Made by a program: the position numbers and the translations under genes. From Bacteroidales bacterium (GTDB lineage Bacteria > Bacteroidota > Bacteroidia > Bacteroidales > F082): a stretch of 64,000 nucleotides of DNA. Positions 37,262 through 45,864 of the stretch are shown one piece after another. Every line of letters begins with the position of its first letter. Within the stretch, counting starts at the first letter, position 1. A model generated the notes under the pieces. That model did not search any database, was not told where the DNA came from, and worked only from the letters and a program-made list of their open reading frames with translations. Location of the stretch: positions 372,001 to 436,000 of the forward strand of contig JANJUV010000002.1 in assembly GCA_024710405.1 (NCBI GenBank). The letters are read 5' to 3'.

Positions 37262-38149
37262 TTATTTCATTCTCTTTCTATAGAAGGCTGCCATTTTCTC
37301 ATCACCAAAACGTGCATAAATATTATGCAGGTAAGTAGCATAAACAGGATCAGGATTTAGCTTCCATAATTTGCTGAAGTAATGCAATGATTGCTTCATG
37401 TCTTCGGTTGAGAGTTCCAGTTCGCCCAATAGTTTCTTATAATGTCGATGGGTTTTATTTGCTTCATAAATCTTCATTTCACGCTGATAGCGGTCTTCGG
37501 CAAGATTATAATGTCTTTTGGCCTGCCATTCCAGAGCAACTGTGTTGTCAGGATAAAGCCTTAATATCCTTAAAGATATTTTATTACAGCTATCCTCCAA
37601 TCCCACTTTCTGATTTGCGCGCAGATAATCTGTCAGTATAAGCTCATTGTTGTGCATTTCGGGCATTGAAGGCCACAACTTCAATGATATTTCAGGTTGG
37701 TCGCTGATGAGTCCCAGTTGAAATAGTCGGGGGCGCATCACAATTGCTTCCTCACTCTCCGGAAATTTCAACTCCAAAGGCTCAAGCGCCATCATTTCTT
37801 TAGAGATGTTTCCGGAAGTCTGGTAAAAGACGGCCAACTGATAATAAATAAACGGACTGGCCTGTTCATGATAAACAGCTAATTTAAAATGCTGCTCACA
37901 TTTAACGGTGTCACCGGCATTCAGTGCTGCTTTTCCGGCCTTCTCATACAAATATCCACTAACTGTCTGTCCAGATTGTTCTAATTCTGCAATTCTCTGT
38001 TCATACAGACTCAATGCCTTTTGATACTGAGATGCAGCCATTTGCTCATCGGCACTGCTCTCAAGGCTGATTTTTGAAGTTGAACCACATGCACTGAACA
38101 GAAACAGAACAACCAAAGAATACCACTTAAACCTGATTTCATTTTTCAT
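37262..38149 (-). CDS. TPR-containing lipoprotein of unknown function
   Basis: The protein of 295 residues starts with a lipoprotein signal (MKNEIRFKWYSLVVLFLFSAC, lipid-modified C21). The rest is helical with TPR-like units around 38-75, 95-130 and 245-290. No enzymatic motif is visible. It probably sits in the periplasm or outer membrane as a binding or scaffold protein. It follows the lipocalin gene after an 84-base gap and precedes thiL by 10 bases. No family name can be given with confidence. Confidence 0.7.
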   Translation of the reverse strand: MKNEIRFKWYSLVVLFLFSACGSTSKISLESSADEQMAASQYQKALSLYEQRIAELEQSGQTVSGYLYEKAGKAALNAGDTVKCEQHFKLAVYHEQASPFIYYQLAVFYQTSGNISKEMMALEPLELKFPESEEAIVMRPRLFQLGLISDQPEISLKLWPSMPEMHNNELILTDYLRANQKVGLEDSCNKISLRILRLYPDNTVALEWQAKRHYNLAEDRYQREMKIYEANKTHRHYKKLLGELELSTEDMKQSLHYFSKLWKLNPDPVYATYLHNIYARFGDEKMAAFYRKRMK

Positions 38150-38233
38150 GCAGCAAAGTTAGCTCAAATTTATTGATAAGCAGATGGCTGTATATCAGTC
38201 AACTACAATTGTTTGTTGCAACAAGGATGGGCA

Positions 38234-38770
38234 TTATCGCTGAGGCACTATTTCAATCCTGCTGAGATCATAGCCTCTTTCTTTAGCCTTATTAAGCATC
38301 ATCTGTAAGGTATCCGGTTGCATAAATGGTTCGCGTCCCAAAACCCAGAGGTAGTCTTTGGAGCTGCTCCCGACAAGGGCGTACTGGTAATGAATGGTAT
38401 CCAGTTCAAGTATCAGATAATCGGCATAAAAAAACCAGAAAAAGGAGACTTTAAGCCATCCCGCTCCTGAATCATCAGCTGGTTTTGCTTTTCCTTTCGC
38501 CGATTTAAAATCTCCGTCAAAGCTGTTCTTATAACCACTGTTAATGACTTCTATCCAATTGTTTTCCTTTAGAGTGTATTGCGCAGTAACACCAACCAGA
38601 TCACGCTCAAACCGATGCGGGTAGCGGGCAATCTCATACCATTTTCCCATATATTTCTCAAGGTCGACTGATGAAACTATATCCATTTTCGACACTTCTT
38701 TCGTAGATATACAGGATGAAAACACCATTACCAGAAAAATTACAATTAAGCTTTTATCTATCCATCGCAT
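38234..38770 (-). CDS. blc: Blc-type lipocalin lipoprotein
   Basis: The protein of 178 residues has a signal ending in VFSSC (C20) and the lipocalin start motif EKYMGKWYEIARYPHRFE, followed by a beta-barrel pattern and YLWVLGREPFMQPDTLQ near the end, all as in bacterial lipocalin Blc. Blc is an outer-membrane lipoprotein thought to bind lysophospholipids or fatty acids in starvation or membrane stress. It starts 10 bases after the preceding minus-strand gene, so the two are cotranscribed. Confidence 0.9.
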   Translation of the reverse strand: MRWIDKSLIVIFLVMVFSSCISTKEVSKMDIVSSVDLEKYMGKWYEIARYPHRFERDLVGVTAQYTLKENNWIEVINSGYKNSFDGDFKSAKGKAKPADDSGAGWLKVSFFWFFYADYLILELDTIHYQYALVGSSSKDYLWVLGREPFMQPDTLQMMLNKAKERGYDLSRIEIVPQR

Positions 38771-38780
38771 AATTTTAGTG

Positions 38781-40613
38781 TCAGGTAAATATTCCGATGA
38801 GGCCTTTCAATACCCACCAAATAGCTTTGGCAATCCAAATGACCAGTTGAATGAACAAAACTACCAGAAAAACAATTATCTTGATAACCCACATGGCAAT
38901 CCAAAGGGCAAGACTCAGCAATACCGTTATACCGGTAATATTCACTGCAACAAGGAGTGTAAGAAACAGTGCAGATAACACAATAACGGATAATGCCGAC
39001 AACAATAACCGTATGGTAGCTCCTGGAACAGCACTACCATAATACCTCCAGAGTTTGAACAATTTCCGGCTTCCAAGATAAACGATCACCACAAATGCAA
39101 TGGTTAAGGCTTGCGGATGATAATCATAAAGCCAGCCCCCTTCTTTATTGATAAAGGTGGCATAATCAAGAACATAGTTAACGTTTTGAAAATAGGTGAA
39201 TGAAAGAAAACCACCCAGAAAAGCCGACAACAAAGCTCCGATCAATGTACCAAAACGATAAGAGGCGCTGATCTTACCTTCTACAACATCAAGAGCATCT
39301 TCCAAATCATCCTGTATCTCAAAAGTGCCAATACTTTCAGCTTTTTTGAGCAACCTTCTCGACCTGCTGTATAGTCTTGCTTTCGCTGCACCAACAGCCC
39401 TTGACCAAAATTCAAATGAGACTTCATAAACCGGACTTAAACCAGGAATGACTGTATAATCACTGCCAACGAACAGCATGATATATTTTTTTCCTCTGAA
39501 CACATAATGCATCTCCCAGGCATCAATACATTCAACATCCAGTTGCTGAAATTTCAGGCTGTGAATATCTGTGGTTTCCTGATGGGCAGTAGTGATAAAT
39601 TTATCAATAAACTTGTTGAGATGATTATCCTCAGGAAGTTGTCCCGTTTCTATCCGCTTCTGAAGCTTACTGAATTGATTGTTTGATTCATATTGCTCAT
39701 ATTCATCCAAAAACTGAGGAAACCCATCAAATACTTCGCTATGTATAACGCATGTTTTCTGATCAGTACATTCCAGATCACGTTTCACATAGAAATAGTG
39801 GAGAAGTTTCTGATGCCCGTTACAGGCAGGACAAGTATTACGCCCCGAACCTGAACATGTTCCGCATGTTATTTTTCCGCTTGCCCCACATCGCTGACAG
39901 CTGATCTTTCCATCCCCTCCGCAAGAAGAGCAACGAACCTTTCCCCTGCCGCTGCATGAAGAACAGGTTTCATTTACAGTTTCGTAACTCGTTTGGGTTG
40001 TGTAAGTTCCTGTATTGCCAATTTTGTATCCATTAGAGTCATATCGTTCAGGTATCCACACTTGAGTTGATCGGGTAACCTGCCTTCGGATGGTTCCCGA
40101 ACCACTACAGCTGTTGCATCTCACTGTTCCGCCTCCGCTGCAATTGCTGCATTTGGTTTCTCCTGCACCACGACAACTGGGGCAAGTCAATTTTTTGGCA
40201 CCATGACAAGTAACGCATGTTATCCATCCTTTAGCATCACACTTGAAACAGTTTTCAACATGCTGTGAGCCATCTACTACGTAGTTTACCGAACTGTCAG
40301 TGAATTCAGTAACCACAGGCAACTCAATATCCCAAGCCCGAAAATCGCTCAGTTTATACAAGTTTCGCTCAGGAACTTTCTGCTTGATAAAAGGCTCATG
40401 GCCTTCGTGCCTTCCACGTTCTTCAAACTGGCTTTGCAATCTTATTGGATAAGCAGGCTTATAATAGATTTTTTCAACCTGTATATTGTCGCCCAGCTTC
40501 TTATGGGGATGGTTGGGGACTGAAGCAGCCCATTGGTTCATGCTTTTCCTCAAAGAAGATTCCAGTTTCCTATCCCCAGTCTGATCAACTTCATAAACGA
40601 ACTTGTCCATCAT
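38781..40613 (-). CDS. Membrane protein with ten DnaJ-like CxxC zinc-finger motifs
   Basis: This 610-residue protein has three parts. Residues 1-120 are of unknown type. Residues 122-175 and 217-264 each hold five CxxC motifs, most of them CxxCxGxG (for example CPSCRGAG, CSNCSGGG), separated by a 40-residue Thr/Tyr-rich insert. DnaJ has four such motifs. After a soluble stretch, residues from about 450 contain four to five membrane helices up to the C-terminus. No J domain or HPD motif is present, so it is not a canonical Hsp40. It could be a zinc-dependent membrane chaperone or disulfide-handling protein, but this is inference. Its neighbours are a membrane protein and a lipocalin. Confidence 0.7.
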   Translation of the reverse strand: MMDKFVYEVDQTGDRKLESSLRKSMNQWAASVPNHPHKKLGDNIQVEKIYYKPAYPIRLQSQFEERGRHEGHEPFIKQKVPERNLYKLSDFRAWDIELPVVTEFTDSSVNYVVDGSQHVENCFKCDAKGWITCVTCHGAKKLTCPSCRGAGETKCSNCSGGGTVRCNSCSGSGTIRRQVTRSTQVWIPERYDSNGYKIGNTGTYTTQTSYETVNETCSSCSGRGKVRCSSCGGDGKISCQRCGASGKITCGTCSGSGRNTCPACNGHQKLLHYFYVKRDLECTDQKTCVIHSEVFDGFPQFLDEYEQYESNNQFSKLQKRIETGQLPEDNHLNKFIDKFITTAHQETTDIHSLKFQQLDVECIDAWEMHYVFRGKKYIMLFVGSDYTVIPGLSPVYEVSFEFWSRAVGAAKARLYSRSRRLLKKAESIGTFEIQDDLEDALDVVEGKISASYRFGTLIGALLSAFLGGFLSFTYFQNVNYVLDYATFINKEGGWLYDYHPQALTIAFVVIVYLGSRKLFKLWRYYGSAVPGATIRLLLSALSVIVLSALFLTLLVAVNITGITVLLSLALWIAMWVIKIIVFLVVLFIQLVIWIAKAIWWVLKGLIGIFT

Positions 40614-40643
40614 CTTTTTCGTTTTTATTGGTTAGAAAGGCAA

Positions 40644-41141
40644 TCATTCTTCTTCATGCATTGATTCATCAACCGAATCATCCTCAACTGCTGCGATCTG
40701 GTCAGTTTCCGGTCTTTCAGCCGGGCTGATACCTGATGGAAGAATCAAAATTGTAATCATCCATGCAATCGTGATTCCTGCAAGAGCCATTAACAAAACC
40801 GGTGTGAGCATGGAAAGGATTTGTTTCGGGGTCAAATTCTTTTGTCGAAAAAAATTACCCGCCTGATATAATGCAGATCTCCACCATACCGGATTCAATT
40901 GTTTGGCAACCAATAAACTATCTGACTCAGACTTGTTCGTCGAATATACCTCCCGGATCTGATCAGGTTTCATTCCCTGAAAAACTTCAATCAAAGGTGA
41001 AGCCTTTAAACCCTCCTCGGGAACTATCTCATGCAATTGATACTTACGAGTACTATGGGAACCATCTGATAAGGAATCTGTTTCGGCATTTGAAACAAAA
41101 GCAGAAAACAGAACAAGAATAAGCAAACTGATTCTGTTCAT
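40644..41141 (-). CDS. Small secreted/membrane protein of unknown function
   Basis: The protein of 165 residues has a cleavable signal (about 1-19, LVLFSAFVSNAE) and a single membrane helix near 113-133, then an acidic tail (DDSVDESMHEEE). It is not recognised. It begins 101 bases after lnt1 and ends 30 bases before the ten-CxxC protein gene, so it probably acts with that protein. Confidence 0.6.
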   Translation of the reverse strand: MNRISLLILVLFSAFVSNAETDSLSDGSHSTRKYQLHEIVPEEGLKASPLIEVFQGMKPDQIREVYSTNKSESDSLLVAKQLNPVWWRSALYQAGNFFRQKNLTPKQILSMLTPVLLMALAGITIAWMITILILPSGISPAERPETDQIAAVEDDSVDESMHEEE

Positions 41142-41242
41142 GTTACGTGTAATTTGGTTTTTCTTGTGCTACATTTCTGTAAAAACAGAAATATTTAAAA
41201 GCACCATAAAGATACGAAAAACTTCAAATATTTGTTTTTCTG

Positions 41243-42859
41243 TTATTTAGAAAAATTCTTAATAAAGAATCGCTTATTTACGAGATTACTGCTGATATAG
41301 AAGATCAGGAGCAGGAGCAAACTAAAAAATGAGATAATGCCTGTTATGTCACCATATTGATTATAAAACGTTTGCTGTTTTACCACCGGCACCTCAGCAA
41401 CGAGTGTTTCAGGTACTCCGTATTCAGTCTGGTTAATAATATTGCCTTTTGCATCAATAATTGCCGACACACCTGTGTTTGCAGCCCTGATTGTCCACAG
41501 CCGGTTTTCGATGCTGCGCAGACGCGCATAATGCAAATGCTGCAGATAACCTCCACTGCTGCTCCACCAACCATCGTTGGTGAGGGTTACAAGAATTGAC
41601 GGGAATTGATCATTACGGTTTCTGGTAAGATGACCAAAAACCGACTCAAAACATATAACAGGAATTAACTTGGTGCTGTCCGTCAATGGAAAAGTCAATG
41701 CTGCCTGGCTGGTTCCATAACTTCCAAAAAATCCACCTGACCGCTCAATGAGATCCTGAAACGGCCTCATAATCTGTCTGAATGGCTGCTTTTCAACCAG
41801 AGGCAATAGTTTTGACTTGTGATATACCAAAATAGTGTCCTTGTTGATATACAACGCCGAATTAAAAAGCACCACAGCATTTCCGCTTTCTTCAAACACC
41901 GAAGCTTTTTCAGATACTGCTGGTTTCTGTGTATATGAACCCACAACCAAAGCAGCATCGGACCGATTCAATATGGTTTCCCTCAGCCGTCGTATCGAAA
42001 CCGATTGGTTCAGACTATCCTCGTCAATAGCTTTCGTTATAAGGGTCTCAGGCAGAACAACAAGATGAATGTACTGTAAATCTGTTTTTTCAATTAAGCC
42101 AATTGCTTTTTCGATTTGTTGTTCTTCCGTCATCAGGTCAAATTTTTCTGCAACAGGATCTATATCAGGTTGAACAATCAGAATTTTAAACGATTGCTTT
42201 ACCTTCGGCAGCTCGGGCATTAAACCAGAAATCAACAAGGGAACCACAGCGAATAAAACCGCGACCACTCCCCACTGTGAACCAATTACAAACTTTTTGC
42301 GAGTGAACTTTACGACGAGTTCAGTAATCATGAAATTTACACTAAGTATCCATAGGCTGCCTCCCAATACCCCTGTATAACTGTACCATTGAATCCATGA
42401 AGTACGGTCTGAAAATACATTTCCCAATGTAAACCAGGGCCATGCTATGTCCCAATGATGGTGCAACCATTCAAAACTGATCCAGAAAGAAAAAAGTATA
42501 AAGAAACTAAGAGCCGGTTTTGCCTTCAAAGAGCGATCCATAACTGACCATAAAAATAGTACTCCGGCCATACAAAACGAATTGATCAGATGAGCCATAA
42601 GGCTTCCTGCCACTGTTGAACTATACATCCACCATGATGCCTGTATGTGAAAGAGAAAGAACGACAGCCACGCAAGGAAAAAATATTCGGACGGGTTCAA
42701 TTGTTGTGCCCGATGCAGGTAAAACACAGGCACCAAACCGATAAAAACCAAAAACGTAAATTGATGTGGAGGCCATGAAAGATTGAGCAGGATTGCAGAC
42801 ATGATCGGTAAAACCGTCAATAAAACCGATCGGACGTAAAACTGTTTTGTTGAAAACAT
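41243..42859 (-). CDS. lnt: Apolipoprotein N-acyltransferase (first copy)
   Basis: Lnt adds the third acyl chain to lipoproteins at the inner membrane. This 538-residue protein has N-terminal membrane helices and a nitrilase-like periplasmic domain with all three catalytic residues in context: E in VVLPETLITK, K in HKSKLLP and C in ICFESVFG. The start is placed at 42859; the longer reading from 42892 adds residues not seen in the family. A -7 box lies only six bases upstream of this ATG. A second lnt is at 50668-52302. Confidence 0.93.
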   Translation of the reverse strand: MFSTKQFYVRSVLLTVLPIMSAILLNLSWPPHQFTFLVFIGLVPVFYLHRAQQLNPSEYFFLAWLSFFLFHIQASWWMYSSTVAGSLMAHLINSFCMAGVLFLWSVMDRSLKAKPALSFFILFSFWISFEWLHHHWDIAWPWFTLGNVFSDRTSWIQWYSYTGVLGGSLWILSVNFMITELVVKFTRKKFVIGSQWGVVAVLFAVVPLLISGLMPELPKVKQSFKILIVQPDIDPVAEKFDLMTEEQQIEKAIGLIEKTDLQYIHLVVLPETLITKAIDEDSLNQSVSIRRLRETILNRSDAALVVGSYTQKPAVSEKASVFEESGNAVVLFNSALYINKDTILVYHKSKLLPLVEKQPFRQIMRPFQDLIERSGGFFGSYGTSQAALTFPLTDSTKLIPVICFESVFGHLTRNRNDQFPSILVTLTNDGWWSSSGGYLQHLHYARLRSIENRLWTIRAANTGVSAIIDAKGNIINQTEYGVPETLVAEVPVVKQQTFYNQYGDITGIISFFSLLLLLIFYISSNLVNKRFFIKNFSK

Positions 42860-42865
42860 CTTGCA

Positions 42866-42873
42866 CAAAGGTA
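42866..42873 (-). promoter_or_regulatory. -7 box abutting the lnt1 start
   Basis: TACCTTTG on the minus strand matches TAnnTTTG. It ends six bases before the chosen lnt1 ATG, so a transcript from it would be leaderless or nearly so. No -33 TTG is visible at the usual spacing. Confidence 0.35.
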
Positions 42874-42962
42874 CGGCCTCACTGTCGATCACGAGCTTTA
42901 ATAATAGCTCTTGCTCCGGTGAAATACCTGGAAGTAATACAACGGCCTCATTTACAGGTCAG

Positions 42963-43847
42963 CTACCAGCGAAGAATGAGATGGGTATTCATTGGGACAG
43001 CCCTGTAAATCGATCTGGCGTCATCTTCAGATACTACAAGTCTGATCTTCATCTTTTGATCTGCATGACGCACCAGATTGATTTTTTGCCAGAAAGTCAG
43101 GTGATTTTCAAGTTTTCGCTGCCTTCTGTAGTCTTTAATCTGTTCATAATCTTCCTCGTCAGGCGGGTCAATCTGATCGATCTCCAAGACCAGGTTCCGG
43201 TCAAAATAAAAAGTAAAAAATACGGCAGTAGTCTGAGGTGGTTCGGGCTTTTTAGCCTGCAAGGCTGCCTCAATTGTATCTTTAGGTGCCTGTACCACAA
43301 CAATTGGGGCTTTCGGTATGGTGGCCAGGGCCTTTTCAAGTGTGAATGGCTTTTTTAGCCAGGGAATAAGGTTTTCATGATCTATCAGATCAAAACGATT
43401 ACTCATCCGCGACTCGATAATTCTGTTTTTGCGAACAACAACTCCTTTGATCTCGAGATTTATAGTACTGTCTTTCATGTCAAGCACAAGATAAATCGAA
43501 TCCTGCTTAGCTAGTTGAAGCCTGTTGTTCAGAAATATTTTTTCTTTTTCAAGTTCTATGAATGAAGCAACCAGTTGTTTTTCTTCACGGCTCAGTTTTA
43601 CCTCAGCCTGCAGGCTGTCTGTCTGCAGGCCACTCCACGGAACAGCCTGATAACGTCCAACAGGTATAATAATGCTGTAAACTATCAGTAATATTGGTAG
43701 TAAGAGGGCGACCACCATAAATAAAACAAAAGTTTTCGGCCTGAGAAAATACTGCAGAAATATTTTTAGGCCGGTCAAACTACCTGAGGTGGCTGGTGAA
43801 ATTTCCTCACCTGAGTCATCTGATCTAAACTGATTATTTTTATTCAT
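42963..43847 (-). CDS. Membrane-anchored protein of unknown function, L,D-transpeptidase operon
   Basis: The protein of 294 residues has a charged N-terminus and one membrane helix (about 38-62), then an extracytoplasmic part of about 230 residues: a helical segment rich in Glu/Lys/Leu (about 85-115), then beta-rich stretches. No known motif is recognised. It starts 10 bases after the L,D-transpeptidase gene, so it is almost certainly cotranscribed and may help these enzymes or bind peptidoglycan. Confidence 0.6.
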   Translation of the reverse strand: MNKNNQFRSDDSGEEISPATSGSLTGLKIFLQYFLRPKTFVLFMVVALLLPILLIVYSIIIPVGRYQAVPWSGLQTDSLQAEVKLSREEKQLVASFIELEKEKIFLNNRLQLAKQDSIYLVLDMKDSTINLEIKGVVVRKNRIIESRMSNRFDLIDHENLIPWLKKPFTLEKALATIPKAPIVVVQAPKDTIEAALQAKKPEPPQTTAVFFTFYFDRNLVLEIDQIDPPDEEDYEQIKDYRRQRKLENHLTFWQKINLVRHADQKMKIRLVVSEDDARSIYRAVPMNTHLILRW

Positions 43848-43857
43848 AAAGATGTGG

Positions 43858-44580
43858 TTAATAAATATAAACCTTCGAACCGATCTTCATTGCTTTAAAC
43901 ACTGCTTCCAGATCTTCGTCACCCATACGCACACAGCCATGTGTGACAGGCATACCTAAATACCTTTTGTAAAGTGTGCCGTGGATCAGATAGCCCTGAC
44001 CCAGATAAAGGGCATAATCTCCTAATGAACCATATTCGAAACGTGAGGGGTGGTTGGCTGATGGCACTTTCAATCCTTCTTCAATGAAAGCCCAGTCAGG
44101 CTTCTTCCATACCGGATCCTTTACTTTATTCAACACCTTGAACATACCTCTGGGTGTTTTGAACGTCCATTGCTTTTTATCATCCACTTTAAGCACTGTA
44201 TAACTTCCGGTAGAACAGATGCCTTCGCGAACCATCTGATTCTTATTCATAAGTCTGAAATTATTACCAACCGTGTTCACAATCAAATAGTTTTGATCAG
44301 GAACATAGGCTAATAACTTCTTTTGAGCTTCTTCGTTTTGCTTTTGTGTGTTCACGAAAGTTTCGTCAAGCTTATCAAGACCGATGCGGGCAGCTGTTGC
44401 ATTCAGATGGGCTTTCGGACGAAGGCTCAAAGCTGCCTCAACGAGATTCTCCATTTTAAGCACAACCATCCACGTAATCAACAGCGACAAAACCATAGAT
44501 GAGAATAATAGCCATCTTAAGGCGTGGTGTGGCTTTTGGTCTGACCGGCTTTCTGCATATTCATTTACTTGCTTTTTCAT
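43858..44580 (-). CDS. L,D-transpeptidase (YkuD), canonical active site
   Basis: The 240-residue protein has one N-terminal membrane helix (about 21-42), a helical spacer, and a YkuD domain from about 97. The active site is canonical: H200 in YLIHGTLYKR and H214/C216 in PVTHGCVRM. Such enzymes form 3-3 crosslinks between meso-DAP residues or attach lipoproteins to peptidoglycan. The gene begins 11 bases after the second L,D-transpeptidase. Confidence 0.9.
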   Translation of the reverse strand: MKKQVNEYAESRSDQKPHHALRWLLFSSMVLSLLITWMVVLKMENLVEAALSLRPKAHLNATAARIGLDKLDETFVNTQKQNEEAQKKLLAYVPDQNYLIVNTVGNNFRLMNKNQMVREGICSTGSYTVLKVDDKKQWTFKTPRGMFKVLNKVKDPVWKKPDWAFIEEGLKVPSANHPSRFEYGSLGDYALYLGQGYLIHGTLYKRYLGMPVTHGCVRMGDEDLEAVFKAMKIGSKVYIY

Positions 44581-44591
44581 CGGATTGCGGA

Positions 44592-45710
44592 TTACATTCC
44601 ATTTATTTCCTTAAGACTGCGCAATGAGCCAACAATGGTCACGGGAGTTCCAACCCTGACCAGATCATAAAGTTCATCCATTTCTTTGTTAGTTAAGGCC
44701 ACACAGCCATCAGTCCAGTTGATCCCTTTGCCTCCATCGCCATGTATCTCAATGAGATTTCCAATCCCGACTTTGGGAATATTTCCATTGCGCACATTCT
44801 TTTGATATCGGGCTTTATCCTCATCATTGGGATAGTTGATAAGCAGTGCCTTGTAATACTTTGTCTGCCTTCCCGCTTTCTTTACAGTAACGTGGTATTT
44901 GCCTTCGGGCGTAGCTTTGTCCCCCCGGTGGTTCTTCGTACCAATCCAGTTTGGGCCCATTTCTGAATCATACTCTTTCAGAAGTTTGCCGCTTCGGTAC
45001 ACATAGGTTTTATGGGCAAATTTATCGACAATTATGGCAGTTGAGCGGTTTTTCTGAGACCATTTTATTGTTTCGTCTGACCAACGTTTCCATTTAGGAA
45101 GATCTTCGAAATAATCTGACAGATAGTTGTGTGCCTCCTGTACTGATTTGGATATCAGTTTACCTGCTACATCGAGGTTTATTCCAACATCGTGATAAGC
45201 AGTGCGTGCGAAAGCCTCTCCCGACTCTGTATAACGCATTTTTGCAGTTGTGAAATTTCGTCTTGTTGTGTTCTTCAATGGCAAATGTGCATAATAGGAT
45301 TCAAAATGATCGATCTTATGCTTTACATTTTCAAGTTTGTTTTTCAGACTTGTGTGCAAAGAATCCTTAACATAAACTGCACGTTCAGCAGCCATATCAG
45401 CCGTTTCAGCAGCCTCACCGGCCAATTTTCGCATATACCCGAAATTACGGTTGAAGGATACCAGTTCATTCTGTTTCTGCCATTCATCCAACGCCTGCTG
45501 ATGCATCGTTTCTGCCTTTTCGAGCAAGGCAGGAGCATAGGTTCCGGCTTCGGCTTCCTTTGCTTTGCTGATCGCTGTCTGACTTGTATTGACACTTTCT
45601 ACAGGAGGTTCCTCCGCACTTAGAAACAAATACGTGAATACCAGCAAGGTAATCAAAGGAATCACTACAATTACTAGGATCAGGCGGCGGCGGTTTCTCT
45701 TCTTTGGCAT
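44592..45710 (-). CDS. L,D-transpeptidase-family protein with DGC motif
   Basis: The protein of 372 residues has a membrane anchor (about 10-30), a helical periplasmic stalk (about 40-210), and a C-terminal YkuD domain. The active site has H323 in IEIHGDGGKG and C336 in NWTDGCVAL; the histidine of the usual S/T-HGC is replaced by D335. The stalk contains TYAPALLEKAETMHQQAL, related to a segment of the lipoprotein encoded just upstream. The start at 45710 is chosen over 45761, which lies in the loop of a hairpin. Crosslinking and lipoprotein attachment or release are all possible reactions. Confidence 0.82.
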   Translation of the reverse strand: MPKKRNRRRLILVIVVIPLITLLVFTYLFLSAEEPPVESVNTSQTAISKAKEAEAGTYAPALLEKAETMHQQALDEWQKQNELVSFNRNFGYMRKLAGEAAETADMAAERAVYVKDSLHTSLKNKLENVKHKIDHFESYYAHLPLKNTTRRNFTTAKMRYTESGEAFARTAYHDVGINLDVAGKLISKSVQEAHNYLSDYFEDLPKWKRWSDETIKWSQKNRSTAIIVDKFAHKTYVYRSGKLLKEYDSEMGPNWIGTKNHRGDKATPEGKYHVTVKKAGRQTKYYKALLINYPNDEDKARYQKNVRNGNIPKVGIGNLIEIHGDGGKGINWTDGCVALTNKEMDELYDLVRVGTPVTIVGSLRSLKEINGM

Positions 45711-45736
45711 GATTGGCAAGGGGTTTCTGACATAAT

Positions 45737-45775
45737 CAAAGACCCCGGGGATGACATGCATGACCGGGGCCTTTG
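45737..45775 (-). promoter_or_regulatory. Stable hairpin in the leader of the L,D-transpeptidase operon
   Basis: The left arm at 45737-45748 pairs with the right arm at 45764-45775: eleven pairs with one A-C mismatch around a 15-base loop. No T run follows on either strand. The hairpin is 27 bases upstream of the ATG at 45710, so it is probably a leader structure affecting translation or mRNA stability. Confidence 0.5.
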
Positions 45776-45864
45776 AATGTATATCGGTGTCACAAGTTGG
45801 TTTCCGTTTAATTCAAATTGGTGACAAAAATATTTATTTATTGATTGCGGAAACTAACTATTGA

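Noticed and set aside
45737-45775. Hairpin considered as a terminator of the lipoprotein gene
   Set aside because: No U run follows the stem on the minus strand, so it was listed as a leader structure.
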